Shown: positions 6,850 through 15,407 of the stretch, piece after piece
Layout: each line of letters starts with the position of its first letter
How positions within the stretch are numbered: the first letter of the stretch is position 1
Source of the DNA: Beijerinckiaceae bacterium
Lineage (GTDB): Bacteria; Bacteroidota; Bacteroidia; Chitinophagales; Chitinophagaceae
Reading direction: 5' to 3'
Assembly (NCBI GenBank): GCA_903970475.1
Contig: CAJCIQ010000141.1
Span: 1 to 33,030 of the forward strand
Length of the DNA stretch: 33,030 bases
Notes under the pieces: model-generated
The model's input: the letters and a program-made list of their open reading frames with translations, nothing else
The model's database searches: none
Told to the model about the DNA's origin: nothing
Program-made: the position numbers and the translations under genes

Positions 6850-6865
6850 GAATCGTATTCCCAAA
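6846..6865 (+). promoter_or_regulatory. Dyad overlapping the -7 box and start site of the wza promoter
   Basis: TTTGGAAT (6846-6853) and ATTCCCAAA (6857-6865) are reverse complements apart from one extra C at 6862, around a 3-nt centre (CGT). The core GGAATcgtATTCC is perfect. It overlaps the -7 box and probable start, so it could be a repressor operator. As RNA only part of it would be transcribed from this promoter, but all of it would be by read-through from gmd. Confidence 0.4.
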
Positions 6866-6958
6866 TTTGCTTATTCTCTAACCACTAAACGTGCTTAATT
6901 GTCCACCAGGAACCAACTGCCTGCTAGTTCTCTACAACCCATTCAAAACACTATACAC

Positions 6959-7813
6959 ATGGCTCTGCAAAAGAGGAATGTTCTTTTAATCGCCCTATTC
7001 TTACTACAGTGTAGCCTGTACTCCTGCGTAGACACTAAAAAAGCCGTATATTTCAATAATATTCAGGATACCGTACTTCCCCATTCCATTACGGTCAGCA
7101 AACCGATCATTCAACCCAACGACCTGTTGAGCATCAGTGTAACCTCTTTGAACCCGGATGCTACAGCTATATTCAACCAGTCGTCCTCCGCTTCGGCGCC
7201 CGCCGGGTCAATTTCCAACTATACGGGAGCCCTCACCGCTACCGGCGCTCCTGCAACCGTTGTGCCTACAGGGGGCGGAGGGGCAACCAGTTCCGGCTAC
7301 CTGGTCAATTCTCTGGACTCCATCAAATTTCCCGTGTTGGGCAGTATTTTGGCAGGGGGTTTGACTAAAGAACAATTGGAAACGGAAATCACCGATAGTC
7401 TCGTCACGAAGAAACTCCTGGTGTCTCCTTTGGTAACGGTACGCTTCCTGAATTTCAGGGTTACCGTGCTGGGGGAAGTAGCCAGGCCATCCACGATTAA
7501 CGTAGCCAACGAAAGGATCTCGATCCTGGAAGCCTTAGGCTTGGCTGGAGACCTGACCATTTTTGCCAAAAGGGATAACGTGCTGCTGATCCGTGAGCAG
7601 GGAGATGCCAAAATCATCCGCCGGCTTAACCTCAACTCGTCGGATCTGCTTTCCTCTCCCTACTACTACTTAAAGACAAATGACATTGTATACGTCGAGC
7701 CCAACCGGACCAAAGTGGCCAGTGCAGAAAGGTCAACCCAGTTGTTGCCCATTTTCCTGAGTGCGCTCTCCCTGATAGCGATCATTGTGAGCTACTTTAT
7801 CTTTAAAAGCTAG
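6959..7813 (+). CDS. Wza-like polysaccharide export lipoprotein
   Basis: A 284-aa outer-membrane lipoprotein. The ATG at 6959 was chosen because it starts a clean lipoprotein signal, with lipobox LYSC at residues 20-23; the frame is open from a TTG at 6899 with no signal-like sequence. The N-terminal Poly_export region starts near VYFNN and IIQPNDLLSISV. It contains a Ser/Gly/Ala-rich insert (~75-120), and an SLBB-like domain (FRVTVLGEVARPSTINV) starts near residue 165. The C-terminus has a hydrophobic helix (~262-283), as in other Bacteroidota homologues. It forms the outer-membrane export channel for the polysaccharide and should partner the Wzc-like kinase encoded 30 bp downstream. Confidence 0.9.
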   Translation: MALQKRNVLLIALFLLQCSLYSCVDTKKAVYFNNIQDTVLPHSITVSKPIIQPNDLLSISVTSLNPDATAIFNQSSSASAPAGSISNYTGALTATGAPATVVPTGGGGATSSGYLVNSLDSIKFPVLGSILAGGLTKEQLETEITDSLVTKKLLVSPLVTVRFLNFRVTVLGEVARPSTINVANERISILEALGLAGDLTIFAKRDNVLLIREQGDAKIIRRLNLNSSDLLSSPYYYLKTNDIVYVEPNRTKVASAERSTQLLPIFLSALSLIAIIVSYFIFKS

Positions 7814-7843
7814 CGCGCCCTTTCATTCTTAAATAGTACCGAG

Positions 7844-10207
7844 ATGCAAGTTTCCTCCACCAAAGGGATACAAGAGACAGAAGAGAATGTGTTCAACCAG
7901 ATGCTGTTCAAATACCTGCCTTATTGGCCGCTATTTGCTTGCCTTCTGGTGGTGTTTGTAGCTTCTGCCTGGACTTACCTGCATTATGCAGTACCCACCT
8001 ATGAGATCAGTGCCTCCATCTTGGTAAAGGACGAAAAAAAGGGGGTAGATGACCAGAACCTAATGGAACAACTGGACCTTTTCGGATCCAAGAAATTCGT
8101 GGAAAACGAAATCGAGGTTCTGCAATCCAGGATGCTCATGCGTTCAGTGGTCAGGGATCTATACCTTTATTCTCCCGTCACCTATGACGGGAAAGTAGTT
8201 TCCCGTTCGGCCTACACCTTTTCACCGGTGACGATTCAGGTAGCCAATCCAGACTCTATCAGGACAAATGGCCCATCCATCTATTTTAACTACGACAGCG
8301 CCCAGGCTACTGTGACTACCCTGGGGAAAACCCTTCCGCTGGGTACCTGGTTCTATAATGATAGCGTTGGTGTAGTGATGCGCTTCATCCCCAACCTGAA
8401 TTATAAGGCGCCTATTGCCAAAAAGCCCTTGTTTTTCTCCCTGATTCCAGTAAAAACAATGACGGAAGCCATGTTGAAAACATTAACGGTAATACAGGCA
8501 ACCAAACTATCTTCTGTCATAGACATGACCATGAAGGATGCCGTTCCCAAACGCGGTGAAGACATCCTGGACAGCCTGATCTATGAATATGAGAAGGCCG
8601 CCATCAATGATAAGAATACCCTGGCTGGCAATACTTTGAAATTCGTCAATGAAAGGCTGGGGCTGGTATCTACTGAATTGGATTCATTGGAAAGGGGCAT
8701 CAAGGACTATAAAACCCGTACAGGTATAGTTGATTTGAGTGCTCAGGGCCAGTTTTACCTGGACAATGTAACGGCCAATGACCAGAAATTAAGTGAAGTA
8801 AGCGTAAAACTGGCGGTGCTCGATCAGGTGGAAAAATACGTCGTATCCAAGGAAAATCAACCGGGGATAGTGCCTTCCTCCTTTGGGGTGGATGATCCAG
8901 TATTGGGTCAGCTCCTCTCTCAGTTATATGCCCTGGAGGTGCAGTATGAGGGTTTGAGGAAAACCACTGCAGAAAGCAACCCCATCATGGTTTCCATGAG
9001 GGATCAAATTGAAAAGATCAAACCCAGCATCCTGGAGAATATCCGCAACCAGCGCCGGAGTCTGGAAGCGGGGCAGGCCAATCTCTCGGGTAATAATGTA
9101 GCGTTCAATAACGTGCTGAAGACCATCCCGGAAAAAGAAAGGGGTCTATTGTCCATCAGCCGCAAGCAACTCATTGAAAACGGCATCTATAGCTTCCTCC
9201 TTCAAAAAAGGGAGGAGACGGCCCTGGCGTATAATTCAGCCATTGCCGATACGCGGGTAGTGGACAATGCTGATTCTACGGTAAAACCAGTTAGCCCCAA
9301 AAAGATCGTTACCTACCTTATCGCTGTTCTGGCAGCCCTGGGATTCGGAGCAGGTCTGATCTCTATCCGTGAGGTATTCAATCAGAACATCGTCTTCCGC
9401 TCCGAATTAGAGCAGTACACCTCCGTTCCCATCATTGGAGAGATTATGAATGAGGGCAACGATACCACCTTCGCCATTGAAGAGGGGAAAAGGACTTTCA
9501 TTGCAGAACAATTCCGTCAGCTCAGGACTTCCTTGTCTTACATAGGCATTAATGCGCGAAAGAAAAGGATATTAATCACTTCCAGTATATCCGGGGAAGG
9601 AAAGAGTTTCATTGCAACCAACCTGGCTTTTTCCCTGGCGCTGACGGGAAAAAAGGTAGTCCTGCTCGAATTGGATTTGCGCAAACCTAAAATCTCCAAA
9701 CGTTTTGGGATTTCCAGGGAAATAGGGCTGACCAATTACTTCATCGGGCAAAAAGAAGCGGAGAACATTATAAAGAGCACGGAGGTCAATCCCAACCTTT
9801 TCATCATCCCCGCAGGTCCTATCCCACCCAATCCTTCAGAGTTAATCCTCAACGGAAGGTTGGAAGAACTGCTCACTTACCTGGACACCATTTTTGATTA
9901 TATCATCCTCGATACGGCGCCAGTCAATCCGGTGACCGATGCCTATATCCTGTCTAATTTCTGTGACGCAACGCTCTATATTGTACGCCACGATGTCACA
10001 CCCAAAATGTTCATCAAGAAACTGGACCAAAACTCCAAAGTCCATCAATTGAAGAATATGGCTATCGTATTCAATGGTGTTAAAGTCAGGGGAGTAGGCT
10101 CAATGGGTTATGGTTATGGATATGGGTATGGCTACGGGTATGCATACGAAGAGGATGGGAAAAAAGATAAGAAAAGAGTTAAACGTGACCTGGGTAAAAA
10201 GGCCTGA
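7844..10207 (+). CDS. Wzc-like polysaccharide co-polymerase / BY-type tyrosine kinase
   Basis: A 787-aa inner-membrane protein. Membrane helices lie at ~28-48 and ~486-506 and flank a large periplasmic coiled-coil-rich Wzz/GNVR domain. The cytoplasmic kinase has Walker A SGEGKSF (~582-588), Walker A' VVLLELDLRKPK (~603-614) and Walker B YIILDTAP (~685-692). The C-terminus has a tyrosine cluster, six GY pairs and an AY (755-768), then a Lys/Arg-rich tail. BY-kinases autophosphorylate on such clusters, and cycles of phosphorylation control chain length and export with Wza. No Wzb-type phosphatase is visible in the locus. The stop overlaps the flippase start (TGATG), indicating translational coupling. 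Confidence 0.93.
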   Translation: MQVSSTKGIQETEENVFNQMLFKYLPYWPLFACLLVVFVASAWTYLHYAVPTYEISASILVKDEKKGVDDQNLMEQLDLFGSKKFVENEIEVLQSRMLMRSVVRDLYLYSPVTYDGKVVSRSAYTFSPVTIQVANPDSIRTNGPSIYFNYDSAQATVTTLGKTLPLGTWFYNDSVGVVMRFIPNLNYKAPIAKKPLFFSLIPVKTMTEAMLKTLTVIQATKLSSVIDMTMKDAVPKRGEDILDSLIYEYEKAAINDKNTLAGNTLKFVNERLGLVSTELDSLERGIKDYKTRTGIVDLSAQGQFYLDNVTANDQKLSEVSVKLAVLDQVEKYVVSKENQPGIVPSSFGVDDPVLGQLLSQLYALEVQYEGLRKTTAESNPIMVSMRDQIEKIKPSILENIRNQRRSLEAGQANLSGNNVAFNNVLKTIPEKERGLLSISRKQLIENGIYSFLLQKREETALAYNSAIADTRVVDNADSTVKPVSPKKIVTYLIAVLAALGFGAGLISIREVFNQNIVFRSELEQYTSVPIIGEIMNEGNDTTFAIEEGKRTFIAEQFRQLRTSLSYIGINARKKRILITSSISGEGKSFIATNLAFSLALTGKKVVLLELDLRKPKISKRFGISREIGLTNYFIGQKEAENIIKSTEVNPNLFIIPAGPIPPNPSELILNGRLEELLTYLDTIFDYIILDTAPVNPVTDAYILSNFCDATLYIVRHDVTPKMFIKKLDQNSKVHQLKNMAIVFNGVKVRGVGSMGYGYGYGYGYGYAYEEDGKKDKKRVKRDLGKKA
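10106..10147 (+). repeat. Hexameric Gly-Tyr coding repeat in the Wzc-like tail
   Basis: Seven consecutive 6-bp units of type GGN-TAY (the last GCA-TAC) encode the tyrosine cluster. The units differ at wobble positions, so the repeat is not perfect. Gain or loss of units would stay in frame and change only the number of tyrosines. Confidence 0.7.
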
Positions 10208-11604
10208 TGATCAAACTTAAGTCAAAACCTTCCAGCAAAGACCAACCCCTTCAACTTAAGCAAGGCAAGTCGGTGCTGATGCGAAATATTGCTTCCCTAG
10301 GACTGGTGCAATTGGCCAATTACGTGTTGCCGCTGTTGAGCGTACCCATCATTTCCCGGATCATTGGTCCGGAGAAGTTCGGGGTCATCAATTTCGCAGC
10401 CTCCTTTGTCACCTATTTTACCCTCTTAATTGGGTATGGGTTCGACCTCTCCGCTACCAGGAAAATCGCAGCGAATCCCTTTGATGTATCAAACCGGAAT
10501 AAGGTATTCAGCGAGGTATTCTATTGCCAACTGATGTTGGTGGGCGTATGCCTGATTGTTTTCCCCATTTGCCTTTGGAAGGTGGATGCACTCAGAAGCG
10601 AATACAGGGTAGCCCTCTACTCCTTCCTGATCATCGTATCCACTTTATTTACCCAAACCTGGCTGTTTCAGGCCATGCAGGAGCTTTCCAAAGTAGCGAT
10701 CCTCAATTTTACATCCAAGCTTTTGTTTACGGTTTTGATCATTTTGATCGTGACCAAACGGCAGGACTACTTCTGGTATCCACTGGTCCTGAACCTGATC
10801 AACATTGCCATATCCCTGATTTCCTTTGGATGGGGCATCAGACGCTACCGCCTTAAGTTCGTTAGCATCCCAGTTAAGGAATTGTTCAGGCTCTACTGGA
10901 CGGAAAAGATGGTTTTCTTTTCCCTGGTGGTTATCAGCCTGTATACGACCACCAATATAGTCATCCTGGGTATATACAGAAATGCCACTCAGGTAGCCTA
11001 CTATACTTCCGCTCAGAAACTCATTTCCATAGCCCAATCCCTGCTGACCCTCCCTCTTTACCAGGCATTATATCCCTTTATAGGAAAGGCCTTCGGGGAA
11101 AGCAGGGAAAAGGGAATCACCATCGTGCAGAAAACGACGCCTTTGATCCTGTGTTTTACGGGTTTGGCCTGCAGCGCCATTTTCCTGGTTGGCCCCCTGT
11201 TCTTTACACTGTTCTATGGAAAGGCCTTTGCTCCTGGTATTCCGGTATTAAGGATATTGGCATTCATCCCCATGATCGTTGCCATGAACAACCTTTTTGG
11301 TATACAGGTCATGCTGAACATGAAGATGGACAAGCAATTTTTTTACATCATTTCCATAGGGGCCTTGTTCAGTGTGGGATTCAATCTGCTCACCCTTCCC
11401 ATTCTGGGTTACCTGGGATCTGCCCTGAGTTGGCTGATCACAGAAGTCATTATTAACATCAGTGCATTGATTATATTAAGGTCCAAAGGCATCAATCCGG
11501 TGAATCTGGCCTATTTCAAATGGTCAGCTATCCGGGAAATGCTGGAGCCTGTGTTATTGAAGTTGGGCGGTAAATTTCACAAATTCAAATTCATTCGTTC
11601 ATAA
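10207..11604 (+). CDS. Wzx-like polysaccharide flippase
   Basis: A 465-aa polytopic membrane protein with about 12-14 hydrophobic helices. It belongs to the polysaccharide-biosynthesis/MATE-like (PST) exporters. The N-terminus contains NYVLPLLSVPIISRIIGPEK followed by FGVINFA, highly typical of Wzx proteins in Bacteroidota. It should flip undecaprenyl-diphosphate-linked repeat units across the inner membrane. The start ATG overlaps the wzc-like stop by one base, and the polymerase-like gene follows 14 bp downstream. The family call is secure; the exact lipid-linked substrate cannot be inferred. Confidence 0.9.
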   Translation: MIKLKSKPSSKDQPLQLKQGKSVLMRNIASLGLVQLANYVLPLLSVPIISRIIGPEKFGVINFAASFVTYFTLLIGYGFDLSATRKIAANPFDVSNRNKVFSEVFYCQLMLVGVCLIVFPICLWKVDALRSEYRVALYSFLIIVSTLFTQTWLFQAMQELSKVAILNFTSKLLFTVLIILIVTKRQDYFWYPLVLNLINIAISLISFGWGIRRYRLKFVSIPVKELFRLYWTEKMVFFSLVVISLYTTTNIVILGIYRNATQVAYYTSAQKLISIAQSLLTLPLYQALYPFIGKAFGESREKGITIVQKTTPLILCFTGLACSAIFLVGPLFFTLFYGKAFAPGIPVLRILAFIPMIVAMNNLFGIQVMLNMKMDKQFFYIISIGALFSVGFNLLTLPILGYLGSALSWLITEVIINISALIILRSKGINPVNLAYFKWSAIREMLEPVLLKLGGKFHKFKFIRS

Positions 11605-11618
11605 CTTTACGTAGATCC

Positions 11619-12962
11619 ATGCCTGGGGCTTTCCTTTTTCTCATCGCCATTTTACAGTTTTTAAGGGGCAAATATTACCCTGCCCTGATATTGTTTTTCC
11701 TCTTACTGACGGCGGGCTTCCAGTTTATTCCCTCAGGACTCCTTATGGCTGGCCTTACGAGCGTAAAGAGCTCCGATTTTGCCGTTGCTTTTATCGCCAT
11801 AGCCGCCTGGGTCAGAAGGAAATACATCAAAGACATTATAAGGGAATATCCCATCTTCAAGTGGTGTCTTTATGTCTTTGGTTTTGCAGTGCTGGAGATA
11901 TTTTACAGTTATTTTATACTCCATTACGATATCATCAATGTCCTCCAGGTTTTTCGCCAGTACGTTCTGCTGCTGTCTTTTATACCCTTCTTTTTTGTTC
12001 CCAACCACGAACTGAAAAGGATATTCCAGTCTCTGGCGCTGATTACCGTGGCCCAATCCGTATTATTCCTGGCCCAGATCGCTACCGGGCATGCTCTGTT
12101 GTTATCTTCCACGGGGGATGAAAACGTGGTTACAGGGGGTGTATCAGGGAGCAATTATGTACGTTTCTATAACCTTCCGGCCTTCCTGGTACCCACCTTG
12201 TATTACTATCTTTTTGTGTTCAAGTCCGGGCCCTCCTTCATACGCTTTATGTTTATCGCCATACTTTTGGTGACCGTAGTGGGCCCTTTACACCGCTCAT
12301 TGATCATGGGGGTAGTGGCAGTTATCTCTATTTACGTGCTGCTGAAGCAGACTTCATCCAACCGTATGATTTATATGTCTGTCATTGGTTTGGGCATCTA
12401 TGCAGCCTCTTTTATAGATGTGCTCAATAAAAGAATTGAAGGCGCTTTTTCGGACCTCTGGGAGACCTTCAATACCCGTTTGAGTGTATCCAATATCGAC
12501 ATTAATGAAAACACTTCCTTATTCAGGGTTGGCCATTTGCTGGAAAGGCTGACCTATGTACTTGCCTCTCCCATGCGGTGGATATTCGGTATAGGCCTGA
12601 TCAGTGATCACGCACCCTATGCCGCCAACCTTCCATTCCAGTTCGGATTGCAGGATCCTGTTACGGGCCAGATCATCCAAATAGATACCAGTGACCTCAG
12701 TTGGTCTCCCCTGGTGTTGACCATGGGCCTGGTTGGTACCGTATTATATACTTTGTTATTCGTTAAATTCCTCGTAGCCTTTTTCAGGAAAACCAATATA
12801 GATCCGTACAATATCATGGGCTTTCTCACAGTGCTGACGGCATTGTTATTATCCATGTCCGGTGCGGAGTTCTTATCCCCCACTTTCAGGGTTGCCGTAA
12901 TCCTGATGGCGGTGATTGGTTTTACTGCAGAACCAAAAGAATCGTTGAGCATCTCCATTTAA
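11619..12962 (+). CDS. Wzy-like polymerase / O-antigen ligase family membrane protein
   Basis: A 447-aa integral membrane protein with roughly 11 hydrophobic segments and a longer extracytoplasmic loop (~285-360, containing NENTSLFRVGHLLERL). This is the layout of Wzy_C/O-antigen ligase-type proteins, which have little conserved sequence. By position between the flippase and the glycosyltransferases it is best read as the polymerase that joins flipped repeat units. A ligase role cannot be excluded from sequence alone. It starts 14 bp after the flippase stop and ends 14 bp before the next GT2. Confidence 0.78.
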   Translation: MPGAFLFLIAILQFLRGKYYPALILFFLLLTAGFQFIPSGLLMAGLTSVKSSDFAVAFIAIAAWVRRKYIKDIIREYPIFKWCLYVFGFAVLEIFYSYFILHYDIINVLQVFRQYVLLLSFIPFFFVPNHELKRIFQSLALITVAQSVLFLAQIATGHALLLSSTGDENVVTGGVSGSNYVRFYNLPAFLVPTLYYYLFVFKSGPSFIRFMFIAILLVTVVGPLHRSLIMGVVAVISIYVLLKQTSSNRMIYMSVIGLGIYAASFIDVLNKRIEGAFSDLWETFNTRLSVSNIDINENTSLFRVGHLLERLTYVLASPMRWIFGIGLISDHAPYAANLPFQFGLQDPVTGQIIQIDTSDLSWSPLVLTMGLVGTVLYTLLFVKFLVAFFRKTNIDPYNIMGFLTVLTALLLSMSGAEFLSPTFRVAVILMAVIGFTAEPKESLSISI

Positions 12963-12976
12963 CCAGCTAATCAATC

Positions 12977-13873
12977 ATGACTAGGATTTCAGTACTTGTC
13001 AGCCTTTACCGTTGCGGACAGTATATTCAACCTTTCCTGGAGCTTTGCGCAAAGACAGAAGGACTGGATCAAATCGAATTTCTCTTACTGCATAATGACC
13101 CCCAGCCTGAAGAAGAAGCCATCATAGAACGCTTCCTTCCCAACCTGCCCCAGCTCGTCCATGTGAAAATTACGGAAAGGGAAGGCTTGTATGCTACCTG
13201 GAACCGGGGCATCAAACTGGCAAAAGGGGACTATATCACTGTATGGAACGTAGACGATATCCGATTTACCGATAGCATCATGATGCAGGCCCGGGCTTTG
13301 GATGAGCATCCGGATAGTGGATTGGCCTATGGAGACATCTATTTGTCGGCTCAATATGGCCAGAAAGGGTCAACCCTTACCCAGAGCCCCGAATGGAGCG
13401 AATCGGCATCGGACTTTTACATGCGCTATCATATCTCCTGTTTTCAGATGTGGCGTAAATCTATTCATACGACCATTGGTTATTATGACGAGCAATTCCG
13501 TTGTTCGGCGGACTTTGATTTCCAGATCAGGGCAGCCCTGCACTTCTCCCTGGTGAAGACCCCCAGGCCTTTGGGTATATACCTGTTGGAAAACCATGCG
13601 GGCAAGCTCAGCCGCAGCGGATATCAAGGTTACGAAAACAATATCATATACCTTCGTTACGGGGCTTATGGGAACCTGAACCTGTTGACATTAAGAAAGT
13701 CTTTGCAACTCTATCAAAAAGAGAAACTGCGGTTTTTCGGGCAATGGACCGATTTCACAGAAAACAGTCCTTTCCCAGGAACATTTAAAGTGAAAGGAAG
13801 TCTGGTTGCTTCTATAAAAGCACCATGGACGCTGGCCAAATTAACAGTTAAAAAGATAATAGGCAGAGCATGA
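12977..13873 (+). CDS. GT2-family glycosyltransferase
   Basis: A 298-aa GT-A fold enzyme. The N-terminus (RISVLVSLYRCGQYIQPFL) is typical of GT2. Other features are EGLYATWNRGIKLAKGDYI and the metal-binding acidic motif NVDD (~91-94). Later residues (CSADFDFQIRAALH) correspond to the catalytic-base region. It transfers a sugar from a nucleotide donor to a lipid-linked oligosaccharide on the cytoplasmic face. There is no transmembrane anchor. Its stop overlaps the next GT4 start by 4 bp (ATGA), indicating coupled translation. Donor and linkage are unknown. Confidence 0.85.
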   Translation: MTRISVLVSLYRCGQYIQPFLELCAKTEGLDQIEFLLLHNDPQPEEEAIIERFLPNLPQLVHVKITEREGLYATWNRGIKLAKGDYITVWNVDDIRFTDSIMMQARALDEHPDSGLAYGDIYLSAQYGQKGSTLTQSPEWSESASDFYMRYHISCFQMWRKSIHTTIGYYDEQFRCSADFDFQIRAALHFSLVKTPRPLGIYLLENHAGKLSRSGYQGYENNIIYLRYGAYGNLNLLTLRKSLQLYQKEKLRFFGQWTDFTENSPFPGTFKVKGSLVASIKAPWTLAKLTVKKIIGRA

Positions 13874-14949
13874 CCATAGTTCATTGCATATTCACCATGG
13901 AGACAGGGGGCGCCCAAATGCTGGCTGTTGACATCCTCAATGGTTTGGTGGCAGAACATTCGGTACACCTGATTATAGTCAATAATAAGTTCAGCAAAGA
14001 AAATCTGGCCCAGTTGAATCCTGGTGTACAAGTGCATTTTATAGGTCGGAAGGAAGGGAGCAAGAATCCCCTGCCCCTGGTAAAACTTAATCGTCTCCTG
14101 TTCAAACTCAAGCCAGCTGTGGTTCATTGCCATGAACCCAGGATGGGCCAGTTGTTTTGGAGGCCTAAGGTCCCCAGCCTGCTTACGGTACACAATACAG
14201 GTATTGAGAATGTCTATGCGCACAGGTACTCCGGGCTGGTAGCGATCTCCCGCTCCGTAGCAGCTGACGTCAAAACCAGACAGGGGTTGACTATACCCGT
14301 CGTCAACAATGGGGTGGATATTTCCACCTTCCGTCAAAGGCAGGACTACACCCTTCCCAAAGAGTCTCCTCTTTCTGTGGTACAGGTAAGCAGGTTAGTG
14401 CATGAGACGAAGGGACAGCACTTATTACTGGAGGCTTTATCCAGATTCAGATCCCGGTTTCCTGAAGCTAACATGCAAGCGTACTTCATTGGAGACGGCC
14501 CATCCCGGTCCTATCTGGAAGAAAATTCAGCCCGGTTGGGGCTGAAGGATTACGTTCATTTCCTGGGGACAAAAGACAGGAGCTGGATAAAAGAACATCT
14601 CTGCGATTATCATATCCTGGCCCAACCTTCCACTAAAGAAGGCTTTGGACTGACCATAGTGGAAGGTGCTGCAGCCGGATTGCCTATTGTTGCCTCTGAT
14701 ATGGACGGCCCCCAGGAAATTACAGGCAATTCTCCGGAAGGGCTTTTGTTTCCAACAGGAGACATCGAAGGTTTGGTCCATTGTTTGCAATCCTGGGTTA
14801 AGGCCTACCAGGAAGGCAGCGTCGCTTTGACCCTTTCTTCACCCCAGGCCAACATAAAACAACGATATAATATTACCTCTACCATTCAAGGTTATTTGAG
14901 ACAGTATGAATTTCTTAAAGTTCGTCACCCAGGATCAGTCAGCAAATAA
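13870..14949 (+). CDS. GT4-family glycosyltransferase
   Basis: A 359-aa GT-B enzyme. The N-terminal acceptor domain opens with IVHCIFTMETGGAQMLAVD, a common GT4 beginning. The hinge contains VVNNGVDISTF. The C-terminal domain carries the E-x7-E region in KEGFGLTIVEGAAAGLPIVA, which binds the nucleotide-sugar donor. It is a retaining transferase acting in repeat-unit assembly at the inner membrane. The start overlaps the upstream GT2 by 4 bp, and the last 44 bp overlap the acetyltransferase, an unusually tight arrangement. Confidence 0.9.
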   Translation: MTIVHCIFTMETGGAQMLAVDILNGLVAEHSVHLIIVNNKFSKENLAQLNPGVQVHFIGRKEGSKNPLPLVKLNRLLFKLKPAVVHCHEPRMGQLFWRPKVPSLLTVHNTGIENVYAHRYSGLVAISRSVAADVKTRQGLTIPVVNNGVDISTFRQRQDYTLPKESPLSVVQVSRLVHETKGQHLLLEALSRFRSRFPEANMQAYFIGDGPSRSYLEENSARLGLKDYVHFLGTKDRSWIKEHLCDYHILAQPSTKEGFGLTIVEGAAAGLPIVASDMDGPQEITGNSPEGLLFPTGDIEGLVHCLQSWVKAYQEGSVALTLSSPQANIKQRYNITSTIQGYLRQYEFLKVRHPGSVSK

Positions 14950-15397
14950 GGGAAACAGCAAAGGGAAGATTATTACCTTTCTATTCCGTATCGCCAATTT
15001 TGCAGGAATACACAGGCGCTATAAATGGCTGTTTTTCCCCTATATCCTGCTCTATAAATTTTCCTTTGAATGGATACTGGGCATGGAAATTCCCTATACA
15101 CTGCAGGTGGGGGAAGGATTCCGGATATTTCATTTACACGCTGTTGTGATCAACCAGCAAACCATCATCGGAAAGCATTTTACCCTGAGGCAGTCTACCA
15201 CCATAGGCAATAAGGGAAGTGGAACAAAAAGTCCCGTCATTGGGGATTATGTTGAATTAGGAGCTCAGGTTTGCCTTATAGGTCCCATACATATCGGGGA
15301 CCATGTTATCATCGGAGCAGGTTCAGTGGTGGTAAAAGATTTACCAGCCAACTGCGTTGCCGCCGGCAATCCTGCAAAGGTTATCAAGCAATTCTAA
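14906..15397 (+). CDS. Serine-acetyltransferase-like hexapeptide (LbH) acetyltransferase
   Basis: A 163-aa protein. The N-terminus (FVTQDQSANKGNSKGKII) matches a set of EPS-locus acetyltransferases related to serine O-acetyltransferase, which supports the start at 14906 even though it overlaps the previous gene by 44 bp. Residues ~70-160 form hexapeptide repeats of a left-handed beta helix (VVINQQTIIGKHFTL, IGPIHIGDHVIIGAGSVV), ending with AAGNPAKVIKQF. The acetyl-donor would be acetyl-CoA. In this context it more likely acetylates a sugar of the polysaccharide than serine, but that is inferred from location. Confidence 0.85.
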   Translation: MNFLKFVTQDQSANKGNSKGKIITFLFRIANFAGIHRRYKWLFFPYILLYKFSFEWILGMEIPYTLQVGEGFRIFHLHAVVINQQTIIGKHFTLRQSTTIGNKGSGTKSPVIGDYVELGAQVCLIGPIHIGDHVIIGAGSVVVKDLPANCVAAGNPAKVIKQF

Positions 15398-15407
15398 CCC
15401 TGTACAA

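Larger units (their letters stand above)
6812..6898. repeat. 9-bp perfect inverted repeat enclosing the wza promoter
   Basis: TTAAGCACG (6812-6820) and CGTGCTTAA (6890-6898) are perfect reverse complements 69 bp apart. The predicted promoter of the export genes lies between them. Flanks do not extend the match beyond a possible G-T pair. Bacteroides capsule promoters are often invertible between inverted repeats, but those are longer, and no recombinase gene is in this window. Confidence 0.45.

Noticed and set aside
10106..10147. Considered as a microsatellite-type phase-variation tract causing frameshifts
   Set aside because: The unit is 6 bp, so changes stay in frame, and the units are not identical. 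It can vary tyrosine number but not switch the gene off.
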